Position numbers and translations under genes: made by a program
In this document: in pieces, positions 24,321 through 37,111 of the stretch
Layout of the letters: each line of letters opens with the position of its first letter
Numbering within the stretch: the first letter of the stretch is position 1
From: Lichenostomus cassidix
Taxonomy: Eukaryota > Chordata > Aves > Passeriformes > Meliphagidae
Assembly (NCBI GenBank): GCA_008360975.2
Contig: CM039211.1
Span: 20,432,943-20,496,942, forward strand
Length of the DNA stretch: 64,000 nucleotides
Reading direction: 5' to 3'
Notes under the pieces: model-generated
Told to the model about the DNA's origin: nothing
Seen by the model: the letters and a program-made list of their open reading frames with translations, nothing else
Database searches by the model: none

Positions 24321-25290
24321 TGTGGGTTAAGCGTCTGTATGTAATCGTTTTAAATTGAAAGGGGGTTAGCTAGGGAAAAATAATAATAAAAAAAGCGATC
24401 AAGAGACAAAACCCTAATTAGGGCTCAGCAGTCTCTACTCCCAGGGAAGTAAAGGGGATTATGTTAAAGCCCTGATAATGTGGCAGGCGGCTGGGGACCG
24501 TTTGCTTCCCGGCCTTGAATCTGGAAGGATGAGGGTATTTCTGGGCGCTGGGGGAGGGGAGCTCGGGCGGCTACGAGGAGAGCTGCTAGGGTGAGTCTGG
24601 GGGCTGCGACGCCGGCTTGTTCCTGTGGAGGCTTGCCCCTAGCTTCTGGGGAGACGCTTCCTCACTGAGAGCTCTGAGACTCCTCTACCTTCACCAGAAA
24701 TCACCAACCTGCCACTGTAATAAATACGCTGTGTAAAACTGAAGTGTCACGCGACCAAGCACTTTGCACGCCTTTTCCCATTCAATTTATGGGGAGACAG
24801 TGTATATATAACATGCTGTGAAGTGGATCGGTGTGGAAAATATTTGGAGCTTTTTTTTTCTTTCTCTAGACTGCTGGTAACCTGTATGATTTAGCTATTT
24901 TACATCATTAGTTACCCAGCACCCTTAAACATAGCAGATAGCCATACATTAGATTGAGGTTAGAGAAGGTGGTGACTGTTTATTTAGGGTGATAAAATGG
25001 TCCATCAGCAGTAATCTCCATCGATATGTGCCACCAGGAGATGAAGGATGAGGGGACAAGCCACAATTAATTGCCCTATAGTTTTGTAGGAGAGAGTGGA
25101 GACGGTGCGGAGTGAACTTCGATCTCCTCTCCTAGAGCCTATTCATCATCTCTACATTGTATATGGGGGTCTCTCAGGGGCAGAGGGTGGCAAGGTTTAT
25201 CTACACACAATATTCTCCTACCCTTCTCATACCTGACACAGATATTTAATTCATTCATACGTTCAGCAGAAGGCAGGGAAATCAAGCCCA
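24230..25290. promoter_or_regulatory. Candidate conserved regulatory block in PRDM6 intron 2
   Basis: Between two intronic CpG islands lies mixed-complexity unique sequence with clustered homeodomain-, FOX- and GATA-like words: TTGATCGTCAAATATCAATG near 24252, CTAATTAGGG near 24414, TGTTTATTTA near 24977 and CACAATTAATTG near 25063. It has no repeat signature and no coding sense. Conservation is a guess from its look; no alignment was made. Confidence 0.3.
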
Positions 25291-25620
25291 CCTCTCTCAA
25301 CCCGTCCCCCACCCGCCTCTTAAAAACAGCCCGAAAGCCGCTCCGCAGGCGGGGCGGGCCCCCTGACCCACCCCGGGGCACCCAGGCGGGCCCTCGAACA
25401 ACATCTTCTTCAGAGGAGCAGGCTCGGGGTGTGCCTGACCCCCGGGAGGCTCGGACCCCGCGGCAGCTCCTGCGCTGGTGCGGGAACAGCGCCCGCACCG
25501 CCGCGGGGCTCCGCTCGCCTCCCCAGCGCCGCGGGGGGAAAGGCGAGGGAGACCGAGGGGGTAAAAACCCGGCGAGAGAGGGGGACGGGGGTCCGGGACC
25601 CGGTGACGGCCGTGGGTCAG
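25290..25620. promoter_or_regulatory. Small CpG-rich island in PRDM6 intron 2
   Basis: About 330 bases of CpG-rich DNA. Short open frames in both directions look compositional. Confidence 0.45.
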
Positions 25621-25991
25621 TGGGTGAGCCTGGTCCTGCCCTCTGCAAATAGTATTTAGAATAAACAAGCAAATAAATACAGGGCACCCGACAGGAAAGT
25701 GCTGCTGTGTTTCGCCCACTCGAAAGTCTGCCTCCCGTCAGGCAGTCTGCAAGAAACTGCTATTCATTTGGCACAAGGAGGTTGATACCAGCTCACCGAT
25801 GAGGAAACTGAAGTATGAAGGAGACTGTGCTTCCCTGGAAAGCTCCAGCCCTCAGGAAACGAAAGGGAACTTTCTCTTGCAGCCCTCCCTCCGGCTTAGC
25901 TGGGTACCCGGGCCCAGACAGGGATGCAGGGCCAGCCGTAGTGATTTATACTCGCTAGTGAGTAATACCATGTGAAATGATGGCCACTTAC

Positions 25992-26079
25992 ACTGGATAC
26001 CTGCATGCTTGTGGTGAATTATGAAGCAGAGGGTCAGAGGCCACCCTTCTTTAATACCAGCAAACTGCAGGTATCCAGT
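25992..26079 (+). ncRNA. Candidate pre-miRNA-like hairpin in PRDM6 intron 2
   Basis: The arms begin with a perfect 14-base inverted repeat: ACTGGATACCTGCA at 25992-26005 against TGCAGGTATCCAGT at 26066-26079. Inside, pairing continues with small bulges: TTG with CAA, GGT with ACC, TTA with TAA, and GAAG with CTTC (26023-26026 with 26046-26049). This gives an imperfect stem of about 27 pairs over 88 bases with a terminal loop near 26030-26043. Length and shape fit a microRNA precursor on the sense strand of the intron, but an old palindromic transposon remnant would look the same. No known microRNA is recognised. Confidence 0.3.
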
Positions 26080-28077
26080 CTAACTGCACCTTTGAAACAT
26101 ATTATTGCTGGGGAAAAAAGGTATTTCTTTCATTTATTGTTACAGCTGGTTTGCTGGTAAAAACACCGTGTTAAACCCTAGTTTTCACTGACAAAAGCTT
26201 TCTCCTTTCAGACTTGTTTTAAAGCATGCAGTGGTAGTGTTATTTATGTTGCAGAGTGTTTAAAATTACATTTTGAGGGCAATGATATGTCCTCCTCCTA
26301 TGGTTTAGTACTTTCAAGTGTACTCACATGGAGTTATAGTACTGGCATTGCACTGCGTTCATTTTTCTGGAGGCACATAAACAGTAACATATTGCAATCC
26401 TTCCATAAGGACCCTGCCAAACAGCTCCACTAGGAAATCCTTCAATTTTCTTTTTCTTGCATCTTCCTTTCCATAATCCTCCTTATCTATGGAATATGAA
26501 GGTATAAAGTAAGAAACTGCTCTACTTCCAAAGTGTTTGGCTGTATCTGGGCCCGCAATGGAGTATTGCCACTGACTTTACCTTCTACATCTCTAGATTT
26601 TACCAGGACATACTCTGTTCTGCCTGCAGCCCTCCTTTATTTTTCTGTTTCCAGCAAGTCCTCCAATTTTCTCACATTTCTTGCTTCTTCTTGACTTGAT
26701 TTGGGGTTTGAATGATGCTATTACAGACAGTGGAATTATCTATTTTGGCTGTTCTCAGAGAAGGTACGCACACACAGCTGCTCTCTGAAGCCAAAACTGG
26801 AGGAAGGGCTCACTTCATCTCTCCTTGTCACCCTGCGTGGCCATCCTCTGGAAGTTCACACTTGTACGAGCATCCTTTCATGTGAGCTCTCCACACCAGC
26901 GTGGGTCATAATGGCCACCACCCAGTTTGGAGGCTGCAGTGATGCCAGTGGACCACAACACTCTTCCTCTCAAACCCTCACTCGATTTCCATGTCTTGTT
27001 AAGCACATTGGTGCAGTGTGTTGCATGGTACTCTGCAGTATACATGAAGGTGATGCTGTTGATATTGCCACAAGGAAAGGTGGTGTGCAAGTTACTCACT
27101 TGGGCTTCTTGACTTTTTTTCCCAATCTGATATGAAGGAAATCCTTCCCTTGTCCTTAGAGGCAAAGGAACCTACTGCCTACAATGATGGGCTTTAAATG
27201 GACGCTTCCATGAATCACACAAAAGTTAGTCACAGAGAGGAAAAGATGCACAGTAGCTTTCTGTTCCAGGCATGGTAAAATATATCCAGGATGGCTTCCA
27301 CTCCTTATAACATTTATGAGATTTTTCTAAGACTTTATTTGTACAATTACATAACAACTAAAGATAAATGTATAAAGCATAAAACTAAGAAGAATTTTGG
27401 TACTGCTTAGTATTAAAGACAGATTCCTCCCTTCTCATCAACAAGCCATTAGCCAAAAGAGTTTCAAAAGATGTTCCATTTTCCAAATTTTCAGCTTTGG
27501 CAGGACAAAGGGAAAGGAACACAGCAGGGGATCAGATACTGTGACTGCCAAGCATGAAGACATCACCAATGTTTTTGGACAGTGGAAAATAAATATCAGA
27601 ATCTGTGACTTGCTGTAAGGGTAAATGACGGTGACACAGGGTTTGTTTATACTCCTTGACAATTTCTTCATTTCTTTTTCCTGGAAATGTGGAAATAGAA
27701 TGTTTAACCCACACTCATGCACATGTATTGTCAGGATGAAGTGAAGAAATTCTTGTTCTAGGCAGGTACTCAAATTTTTGTGCATGAAATTTACTTATAT
27801 CTGGTGGCAGGATGCAGGAGCTTGACACTAAAATTTACTGAGTGGAGTCGTGAAGATGCCTTAGAATGTTTAATGTAAATTTCCCCAGAGATATGGTTCC
27901 TCTAAGAAAGCCATTGTAATCAGGTACTTGTGAGGAGAGTTACACATCTAGAAAATGTTAAGGTAGAATTCAAGCCCCTGGTTGCTAATTGACATCATGG
28001 TTAGACATCATTTCTTTAAGGCCTCAGTATTCCTGTAAGACATTTTCTCTCTAACTTGCATGGGTAGATGCCAGATT

Positions 28078-28185
28078 TCATAGAGTCATAGAACAGTTTG
28101 GGTTGGAAAATATCTGTGAAGTCGTCAAGTCCAACTGTAGATCATAGGGTTCAGCCATAATCTGTTTAGAGTGCATCACATGCCA
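28078..28185 (-). mobile_element. CR1 LINE 3' tail fragment in PRDM6 intron 2
   Basis: TCATAGAGTCATAGAACAG and TTTGGGTTGGAAAATATCTG, then AAGTCCAACTGTA: the reverse complement of the avian CR1 3' end. Confidence 0.85.
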
Positions 28186-28718
28186 AAGTGTTTAGGATTG
28201 TGGATTTGGTTTTTTGTTGTTTGGGTTTTTTTCTTCCCTTTTCCTATTTGAGATCCTTTCCTATGTGACCTCCAGTGCCAAACTGCAGTGCTGCTCCTAA
28301 CATCTTTGGATATGCCAAAACCACGGAGTTTCTTGCTGACTGGTTCTGAAGAGGAAAGGGAAGAAAATATGCTGTGGAGATATCTCACTTTCCAAACTAG
28401 ATGGGAAATAATAACAAAACAAACAAAATTTACCCCAGCATGTACTTGCTGCCTTTTATTCATGATGTTTCAGAATGGTTGTAGGGATATCTGCTGCATG
28501 TTATCTTCTTCTAGGACTAGCCAGAAATGTCTTCCCTGGGGTCCTGCAAATCCCATCCTCCATCCACCTCTAATTGACTTGGCTGAGAGAGCAAAACCCC
28601 TCTGCAGTTGCGGTTTAGCCCAACAGAAGTCGTTTTGCGGCAGGGATTATGTCGTTAAGGCCAGGCGAAATTGCACCCTCCAGCCAAAGCCATGCTTTTG
28701 CCGGCCTAAGCACCGTCC

Positions 28719-28730
28719 CCACTAGGTGGC
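28719..28730 (+). promoter_or_regulatory. CTCF-type motif in PRDM6 intron 2
   Basis: CCACTAGGTGGC matches the core of the vertebrate CTCF consensus (CCACNAGGTGGCAG type). It lies in a locally GC-rich patch at about 28600-28930 inside otherwise AT-rich intron sequence. Binding is inferred from the motif only. Confidence 0.5.
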
Positions 28731-30538
28731 TTTGTCCTGCCGTGCCGGCCGGAGCTCCTGTCCCTCCTGCCCGGACCTGTTCGGGATGGATGGCCTGGGA
28801 CCAGGTTGACAGGCAGCCCTTCTTCTGCAGGGGCACTCGTCAGAGCGAAGCACACAGCTCAGGGCTTGTCCTCTCGTGTTCTGCTAAGATCTGTAACCGG
28901 TGCTGCAGGCAGGGAGCTTGAACAGATGAGCACTGGGTGGAGACCTGCATTTCCTGCACGACCCTAAGGTGTGATGATTTTGAGGGAAGTTAGTTTCCAC
29001 ATGTAACTGACTAATATTTTCATGTTGCTGAATACACCACTTTTTTATGGTAAAATTTAAAAGAGGATGACAGGAAAAAGTGTTTTTGTAACATGTCTAA
29101 AACTGGAGAATACACATATAAGCCATATTTTGAAGATGTGTCTTTTTTATCCTTTAGCAGCTTTTGCTGAGATGAGGGGAGGGTTTTACTTTGAAGGATC
29201 TATAGGAAAGAGGCCTAATATATAGTACATGCACTTTGGAAGGAAGAACATCTGAGTCAGGCCCCCTGAGAATTGAATCTGTGGTTACAGGCAATCTAGC
29301 AAGTCTAAATCTGTGGCATAGACCAGGAGGGAAACTTCTGCTTGTGTAGTGAATGCTGTGCTCAATTCGGCATCAGAGCGGTATATAAAATTATTAAGGG
29401 GAAAGATGTAGGACTTGCTACATGAGTACTATGGCATAATTATTGGTTTTTTTTTTCTTTGTATTTCTGGAAAAATTATATGAAAGCCTTTATTGTGCTA
29501 CAAAAATGAAATGTGAAGAAGACAGTAACTTATTTCAAGTGATTAATTGTTCTCTTAACTCAGCATATCTCCAGAGAAATTAATTTCTTGAACATTAAAC
29601 ATTTTCCTGGAAGATGTACATTTGTGGTGTGTGGAAGAGTGTGCAGCGGAAACATTTAACCAAAATTTTCTTTGCTCAGAAAAGTCATGGTAGGATCTTC
29701 CCAAAAGAGAGACACATCGTCCGTTATTAACAACAGAATAGTTAGGGGAATTAACATCTTTACAAACTAATCTTTTTCACAGGAATAGCTCACAAACTCA
29801 GATATGCTGTTTTAGTTTTTTTCCTAACTTCAGTTACATGTAAGAGGCAAAGAACATGCATTCTCATTCAATTACCAAAAAATAAAAAAAATCAAATGTG
29901 TCCTAGGAACCAGTAAAATTTGCCACATAATTTCAGTTTTAAGATTTGATTTGTCTTCAGGAAAGTAAATGTGCATGCAGGCTCCAATTTGTCATTCATG
30001 AGGTTCTGGTTTATTTATTTTATTTTCCAAACAGACAGGCATGCACACACATGTTAATGTAAAAAGCAGAGTGAATGTTCATTTAAAACAAGGATTAAAT
30101 TAAATCTTGTTCCAATTAAGCCCTTGGGCTGAGCTGTGGTGAGGCAATCGAGAGGGACTTGTAAGGCTCTATGACTGTGTTTTAAAATGTCTCACTGAAA
30201 CACACTGGGATGGTTTAACTGGGCTATTTATATTAGTCAAAAAATTCGTCTTAAAAAACACTGTTAAAGTAAATGAATCTTGGCAGGTTTGTGAATACAC
30301 CAGGCTTGCAAATAGTCTCCAGGATTTCTGCTCAGCCTTTGGAATTCCATATTTAGGGCTTTAGTGAGATTCGGGAAACCAGCCTAAGCAACGCACAAAT
30401 GGCCAGGGTGTATATGAGCGCTGGGTTGCCATGAAATGAGAGGAAAAGCATAGGGATCTGCATGACACGGCCCGTGGCAGTGCGATGGTGGTGGCCAGCA
30501 GCACCTTACTGACCGTGTTTTTCCCTGTTTGTCCCCAG

Positions 30539-30846
30539 GATGTGACATGTGTGCTGACAACCGCAATGGCGAGTGCCCCATGCACGGCCCGCTGCACTCC
30601 CTGCGCAGGCTGGTGGGCACCAGCAGCGCGGCTGCCGCGGCACCGCCGCCCGAGATCCCCGAGTGGCTGCGGGACCTGCCCCGGGAAGTGTGCCTGTGCA
30701 CCAGCACCGTGCCTGGCCTGGCCTACGGCATCTGTGCGGCACAACGCATCCAGCAGGGCACCTGGATCGGGCCCTTCCAGGGAATCTTGCTCTTGCCAGA
30801 GAAGGTTCAAGCAGGTGCCATCAGGAACACTCAGCATCTCTGGGAA
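30539..30846 (+). CDS. PRDM6: PRDM6, second coding exon (end of residue 176 to residue 278; zinc knuckle and start of PR domain)
   Basis: The acceptor is a pyrimidine stretch ending GTCCCCAG; the first two bases (GA) complete Arg176 started in the previous exon. The exon encodes C177-x2-C180-x7-C188-x2-H191, the same spacing as the zinc knuckle that precedes the PR domain in PRDM9 and other PRDM proteins. Next is a short Ala/Pro linker (206-213), then [13 protein letters not shown] (about 216-228), where the PR (SET-related) domain begins. The GTWIGPFQG motif (249-257) is the conserved first PR-box segment. The exon ends after Trp277-Glu278 at a GTAAGT donor, phase 0, so about 54 residues of the PR domain are encoded here. 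The remaining PR domain and the C2H2 fingers should follow in exons beyond 64000. If intron 3 were retained, only 15 more residues would be read before a stop at 30892-30894. Identity is from recalled similarity to vertebrate PRDM6. Confidence 0.95.
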
Positions 30847-33800
30847 GTAAGTTATCGTCTTTCCTTCCTTGTCAAATTTGATCTTTTGGAGTAAACAATG
30901 GGGTGTAATGTTGTGCAGTGCTAGCACCATAGCTAGCCAGGCAAATATGCAAACAAACCCACAACTCAAACTGAGCAAGCAGGTTTGAAAATGTAGCCAG
31001 TGCACGCAAAAGGTAACCAGAAAATCAGTGGACACCTAGAGCTCCAGCTGGCTTGCAGAAGAGAAGCAGATTCTTGCTGCTGCTGTAATGTGGAGTAGAG
31101 AGGCTCGGCCAGAGAAGTCTGAGGGTTTTACACCACTTGGTGCTTTCTATATTTTGACCTGAGTTATAAGAACTGATGGAGCTCCCAGGTCACAGCACCA
31201 GCTGTATCATGTTAGAGCAGCACATGTGGGGTGGGATGGAGGGCTGCACCATTGCTGTGGTCCACAGCCAGTCCAAGAAAGCTGCTGAAATAAGCATAGG
31301 ACCCTGTTCTACAGCCTTGCTCTTTGCACACTGAAGGCATTAGTGCTTGTCCAGTTTAGTTCAGCTCTGGTCCTGTACCGACCATGCATTCCTCTAATGA
31401 TGTTTCCAGTACTTTTGTGTGAAAGCCACTTTCAGATCCTTCCAGATTTTTTAATTCTTTTTTTTTTAAATATTTGCCACTGTCTTAGAGAGAGTAACAG
31501 TGATAACTGTTAGAGAAAATGTATAATCCTTGTGTGTTAGAAAGAGCTTACTTTCTTCTTATTCTTTTGCCATTCATTTCTTCTTTGATTTGCACTGGAA
31601 GGTGTAATTTTTTAGTTCTGCTTTGTCCCCTGTACCTGCAATTTCTGCTTGCCCCAAGACTAACTGCTACAGGGAGTCAGTAGAAACATACCAATAGATC
31701 TGCTTGTGGTATTTGCTCACCTAGACTAAATCCAAATTTCCAGAATATAAGGAGTCCATGAAGATTCAAAGAATGGTTTTGCTATCTTCAGTGTGTGTAC
31801 AGTGAAAGTAAAAAAATCTTTGAAAGGTATTTGAAGGTGTGGAAGAGTAGGAGCTCCTATGCTTTTTCTGAATGGAAAAAGATAGTAAATAACACATCAG
31901 GCTCTTTGTCTCAAGGTTTTTACCCCAAAAATTCATTGTGGCAAGAAGGAGATTTTCATATTAAAAAGATCAATCTCAGAACACCTGAATGTGATCAGTG
32001 AAACTGGATGAATTGCAATGATTGGGAGTTTTGCTGCTGCCTCCAGTGGAGATATGATTTCTCTTGTATAGCAGATCGTAATTTGGATTTAAATCTATTC
32101 CTGTGAAAGCCCAGTGATTATAATGAGAGTATTTTGGGATATGTTATTAATTAAATATCTTTTATGGGACACTTTATAATGATGTTGGAGGCTCTAACTG
32201 TTAAGAGGGATATTGTGGTTTAGACTATTCTAATTGACAGAATATATAATAGTAAAATGAGCTTGCCAAATCCACAAATTACATAAAATACTGATATGTA
32301 GATAAAATAAATTGAGTCAGATGATATTTTCTGTAAATATTTACATTATCAATTAAATTTAAAAAAAAAGAATTAGTTTTATGCAAGTTAAGTTGCAAAT
32401 CGTGGCAATATCTTTTTAAATAGCCAAGAATTTTTGTCATACTTCAGGTTAACTTAAAAACTGTTCTGAAGCAATGAAAGAAGCAAGAGTTTTTAAAACA
32501 AACTAAGCGCAAAACCGAAAAATAAGGAAAAAACAAAGACTAGTACTATAGTATGTGCCAGATTCAGGCCATCAGTGGTTGTCAGCTGAGTTTTTGTGTG
32601 GGATTGCTCTCATGTCCTTAACACACAACACAGATTTCCTGTTGGCCAGCAAAATGAGTACATGTATTTTAATTGAATTATCTTACAAATAAGAAATAAT
32701 TTTAATTTAATATTAATGTATTGCTCAACAGCTCATGGTCTTGAATTATTTCTGTTAATGACAAAAACTGTTATCAAAGAAACACATACTCTAAAGTTCT
32801 AGTTAAAATTTTGCTCTTTGTCTTTTTTTTTTTTTAATTTCAATTTGGTATACTTTATCTATCACAAAACCAATGTTTAATAAAGAAAAATATAGTAAAA
32901 GAAAGTAATCAGGAAGTGTGTGCAATTTTACAAAACCCGATCTGTGAAAATAAATAAAAACAAATGAAAGTATGTATCTGAATAGTCTCTATTCATTTAG
33001 TCTACATGGTATAGGAGTGTGGATTAAATCACTGTAAGTGATAAAGGAATATCTCGTCATAGTCCCTGTATAGAGTTGTGGTTTTAGTAAATTCTCTTCC
33101 ACCAATATTTTCCAGATAGCTGAAAATACAAGTCTATCTACAGATGGGCTGTTCAGCATTAGGTCTTGATGGACCTTATGGAGAGAACTTCGCTTTTTTA
33201 TTATTGTAAATAGCACCTTAATATTTTTCTCTCAGCACTGTAAAGTTGATAAATATTTGTTTAATTTACAGTTCTTTGTTTTCAGTGTGCACCAGACAAA
33301 TAGAAGGGCTATTGCAAACACTTTTAACCATAGTTACTGTTTTCATTTTTTTTTTTAAATAATATTCTTTGTTGTGGGAAACATCAGAAGCACTACATTT
33401 GATGTATGTTTCCACGCTATGGAAATATGCTTCAGCCTGTCTGCACAAGTGTTCCCACCATGCACTCAGTGTTTGCTTTGTATGTAATCCATACATCATA
33501 ATGTACAATGACTCAAAGTAAATTACATACCATTCCATTACCTCACAACAGGCCTTGACACCTATGGGTGTTCATGGGAAATTATAGAGTTCTCTCACTA
33601 TCAGCCAAGATATAACTTACAGAAAGATCGGTCTTCCAGAAAGCCAAAAATATTAGTAATTTTCAATTGTAGCGGGTTTTTTTTCCACTTTGGCCCACTT
33701 CTATTCAACCCAGAGTTTGCTTGTATTTTATAAAAATACAATAAACTCTGATTTGTTTAAAACAAAAACAGGACTGGGTGTATTAAGTAAACACTCTCTT

Positions 33801-34515
33801 TGGTAATACAGGCATTTATTCCAGCAGTGCTTGATAATATTTCTGATCCCTTTTTTTTTTTTAAAGTTTTGAAGTAGTGAGAATAATCCTTTTGTTATTG
33901 CAAAGAAAACAGAGACTTTCTTAGCAATTAGGTCTTACTGATGAGAATGAGATAATTTTCCACTAATGTGTTTTCTAATAAAGAAGTGGAAAGGCACAGT
34001 CAATTCCAACATATATGAAAACATTATCTCAATTATTAATGTGTCCTTACTCCCTGGAGATAAATTAATCTAGTTGCACATGGTTTCCCCTTTCTGTTTA
34101 ACATCAAAATTTAATAAGAGTAGACTTAAGGAATGTATACGACATACACTTAAATTCTATTAGAATAAAACACAGGAGTTTAAAAGGCCAATGCGTTCTA
34201 GCAGTCAAAGTTTTTCAGACTCCAAACTTTAAACCGTGAATCCTGGAAACAGCTAATTTGTAAATGGTCTTTTCCCCTGCAAATGCAGCTTAGTTGAAAA
34301 AACTTTTACTGACAGATATATCAAGGGATACAGTCTTGTACTTTCCTGTCCTTCATGTGCCTGATAAAGAGTTTAATATCTCTTCTTTTTTCTTCATGAG
34401 AGGTCAAGTCAAATATATTATTTCACTTCATTTTAACTTTGCTTAATTGAAGTTCAGCATTTTTGGAAGAAATGCTTTGTCATATGCTACTTTTTCTACA
34501 GGAATGAGCAAACTT

Positions 34516-34517
34516 AC

Positions 34518-34551
<34 letters not shown>

Positions 34552-34573
34552 ATTTGTGTGTGTGTATATATAT
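34516..34573 (+). repeat. (TA)n/(TG)n compound microsatellite
   Basis: TA units pass into TG units and back to TA over 58 bases. Confidence 0.9.
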
Positions 34574-36599
34574 CAGGGTGATCATTAGTAAATATAAAAT
34601 GCTAAACCTCTGTAACTGATTTTCCCCCTAAAAAATTCCCCTTCTTCCCCTGCTTCCTTTCCCCCTCCCTCTCAAATTAACTGGCACTACAAGAAAGTGT
34701 GTGTGTCATGTTAATAAAGTAGTATTTGGGTACTTATGGGCCTTCTTGAATGTCAGCTGAAGTAAAAGGAAACCTTGCCTTTACCCTCATCTGGACCAAG
34801 AGCAGGCATTTTGCTGGGATGCATGCTGGCCAGGGCCCATGCAGTGATACTGGACATTTCTGAGCAAATTATTATGCACAGAGAATCCTTACTTTTCAAA
34901 TGAAGCACTCATTCCAGTTATGGTGATAGATTCAAATTCAGATTCTCAAGGCTACAGTTTTGGACTAAATTCACTGTTACAGAAAAGCACTGGGGATAGA
35001 ATCATGTGCATGCTGTCGTTCTATTAAAGTGAAAATTATGTTTCTCAGCAATCCGTCATCTAGTATTCCAGACTGGTTGTCAGCTCTGTTTCAAATTTGT
35101 CATGTTCATGAAAGTCAAGTAATTTTGTCTTGAAAAACCTCCTTAGTTACTTTACTGTTGTATCTTAAGTTATGCAGAGTAACAGCTGGTGCCATTCTGT
35201 TATTTTCTTGTTTTGCCATTTCTGAGGATTTTGTGTGATGTATGACTCTTGCATTTATTTTCCATTGAAAAAGCACAATAATTTTTGTTTTTACATGGAT
35301 TTTAAGTTCCCGTACTGTGGGATAATATCCCTAATGCTGGGGTCAGTAGCATGCTATGCTGTGAACTCACTAAGACATTCAGCACCACGGCTTCCTTAAT
35401 TTGTGTACCTTAAAAGAAAATTGTGCTAAGCATCTACAAAGCAGCCCTTTATCATTAGTATTTCTGGATCGTTTGCTACCACATTTTTCCAGATAACTTC
35501 TGTAAGCCATAAATTCCTTTCTGTCAATAAAAATTTAACGTGTATAGGAGGTACTTTATATTTGATGATTTTTGTCCTTAGAAAAGCTAAATCAAGCTTT
35601 GATGTTTCTTTTAGGAGATCTGAGACTTTTATGAGACTTTCTCATGAATTATGTTCATGTATCTCCATGCCTTTGGTATGTTCTTTCCATCCACACAACA
35701 TATCTATCGTATGCCTGAGCAGATAAATAAGCCTAAGTACACGTGCTACAAAATAAATCTAATTTAGCAGGGGGACAGATTCTCTTCCTATTTAACAAAT
35801 TGACGTTTGGAATAAACTTCGGTGTTTGGAGTTGGATACAACCCCAGAATTTTAACAGTGTTACTGAAAACAGTAATTCTGTGGACTGCACGGAACATGC
35901 ACGCGTCTGGACACACACTATTCGCAGAAAAAAAAATATTTTCTAAATTGCTAGATCATGCAGGGACTGTCTGTTTTTCCATGGTACATAATCTCACCTT
36001 GGAGATTTTGTTATGTAATATGCAAAAATACTGAAGTGAAACACAAATAAATATAAAAGCTCAATTCTGTCCTTATTTGACCACTACCTTTCTGCATTGC
36101 TGACAAGGCACCAGTGTTATGGAAACATTTGACCTTTCTATTTTATTAATTATAAAAGCAGTTTCCACTGTTGGATAAGACTAGTTTGTAAGGCCTGAAA
36201 TTACAATTAATTTATGATACCATTAACAGCTAATTATTTCTACTGACTTTTGATTCAAAACTGGTAAATAAAGGCAGTACTTTAATGACCTATATGAATG
36301 TCCAAAATGTGCTGTGTGTCTGATGCCAAAAATGTATTTCTAACAGATCTGACAAACTGAAACAGTGCTATGTGCTTTTCCAGGTGATGGTGGCACTCAA
36401 TATTCTGCAGAAATGCCTCAATCACTGCTCTACACATTTTGGCCCCCCAGTTCTGTGGCATCAAATGCACATGGACTTTAAAGTGCAGACTTTTAAGTAA
36501 TCGCTTAACATAAAAGCTGGAAAATTCAGCCCAGGCTATACCTTCCCTCCACGCATTTGGCACCTTTTCCAGATAAGTTACAGAATTCCATTATCCAAA

Positions 36600-37060
36600 T
36601 TGTTACACATGTGTGACAGAGGTTGACCTTTAGTCGTGTCAATCCTTTTTGCGTGGGCCTGGGGCTCCAGCCTAATGGCTCAAAGCCTGATTTACTCACT
36701 GTAATAAGGGCAGGAGGTCGAGCAATTGTCAGCTTGCCTGCTCATACTCGTCTCGGAGCCTGGTTGAAGGCTGTTAACACAAAGCTTTTCAAAGTGAATT
36801 TACAACCACCACCACTGACATAGGCCAATCAGTACACCATAAATGTCAGGTTAGTGAGATTGAGCAGTAAGTAAAGCACTGCCAGCCCACTATTGGCTGA
36901 AATCAATTGCTTTAGGTTTGACTGGGAATAGCAATTTGTGTACGACTACATCTGCAGAACCAGCTTGAGGGTGGAGAGTGAGTTGGAGGGTGGTTTAGGT
37001 ACAATTACCCACCAGCCACAGCTGTGGCATCACATCCTGCTTTTGGTCTCCTTCTGTTTG
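36600..37060. promoter_or_regulatory. Candidate conserved non-coding block in intron 3
   Basis: Balanced-composition unique sequence standing out from the AT-rich intron, with clustered words such as AGCAATTGTCAGCTTGCCTG near 36720, GTACAATTACCCACCAGCC near 36998 and an E-box CAGCTG near 37020. A guess by eye, not by alignment. Confidence 0.25.
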
Positions 37061-37111
37061 AGCAATGTCTGCGTCGACAGAATCCATGGTCAAAAAGTTG
37101 TTAGACCAGTC

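Larger units (their letters stand above)
21464..30538 (+). other. PRDM6: PRDM6 intron 2 (9075 bp)
   Basis: Runs from the GTACGT donor to the GTCCCCAG acceptor; both are confirmed by the reading-frame junction. The first 340 bases stay open in the exon 2 frame until a TAG at 21805-21807. Contents listed separately: CpG islands near 23430-24320 and 25290-25620, a conserved-looking block around 24230-25290, a long hairpin at 25992-26079, a CR1 tail at 28078-28185 and a GC-rich patch with a CTCF-like site near 28719. The remaining parts (21810-23420, 26100-28070 and 28930-30530) are unique AT-rich sequence in which I see no exon or repeat I can name. Confidence 0.9.

Noticed and set aside
23698..24330. 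210-codon frame in intron 2
   Set aside because: Compositional frame in the intronic CpG island, with competing frames on the other strand.
30361..31035. 224-codon frame on the - strand across exon 3
   Set aside because: Antisense shadow of the GC-rich PRDM6 exon 3.
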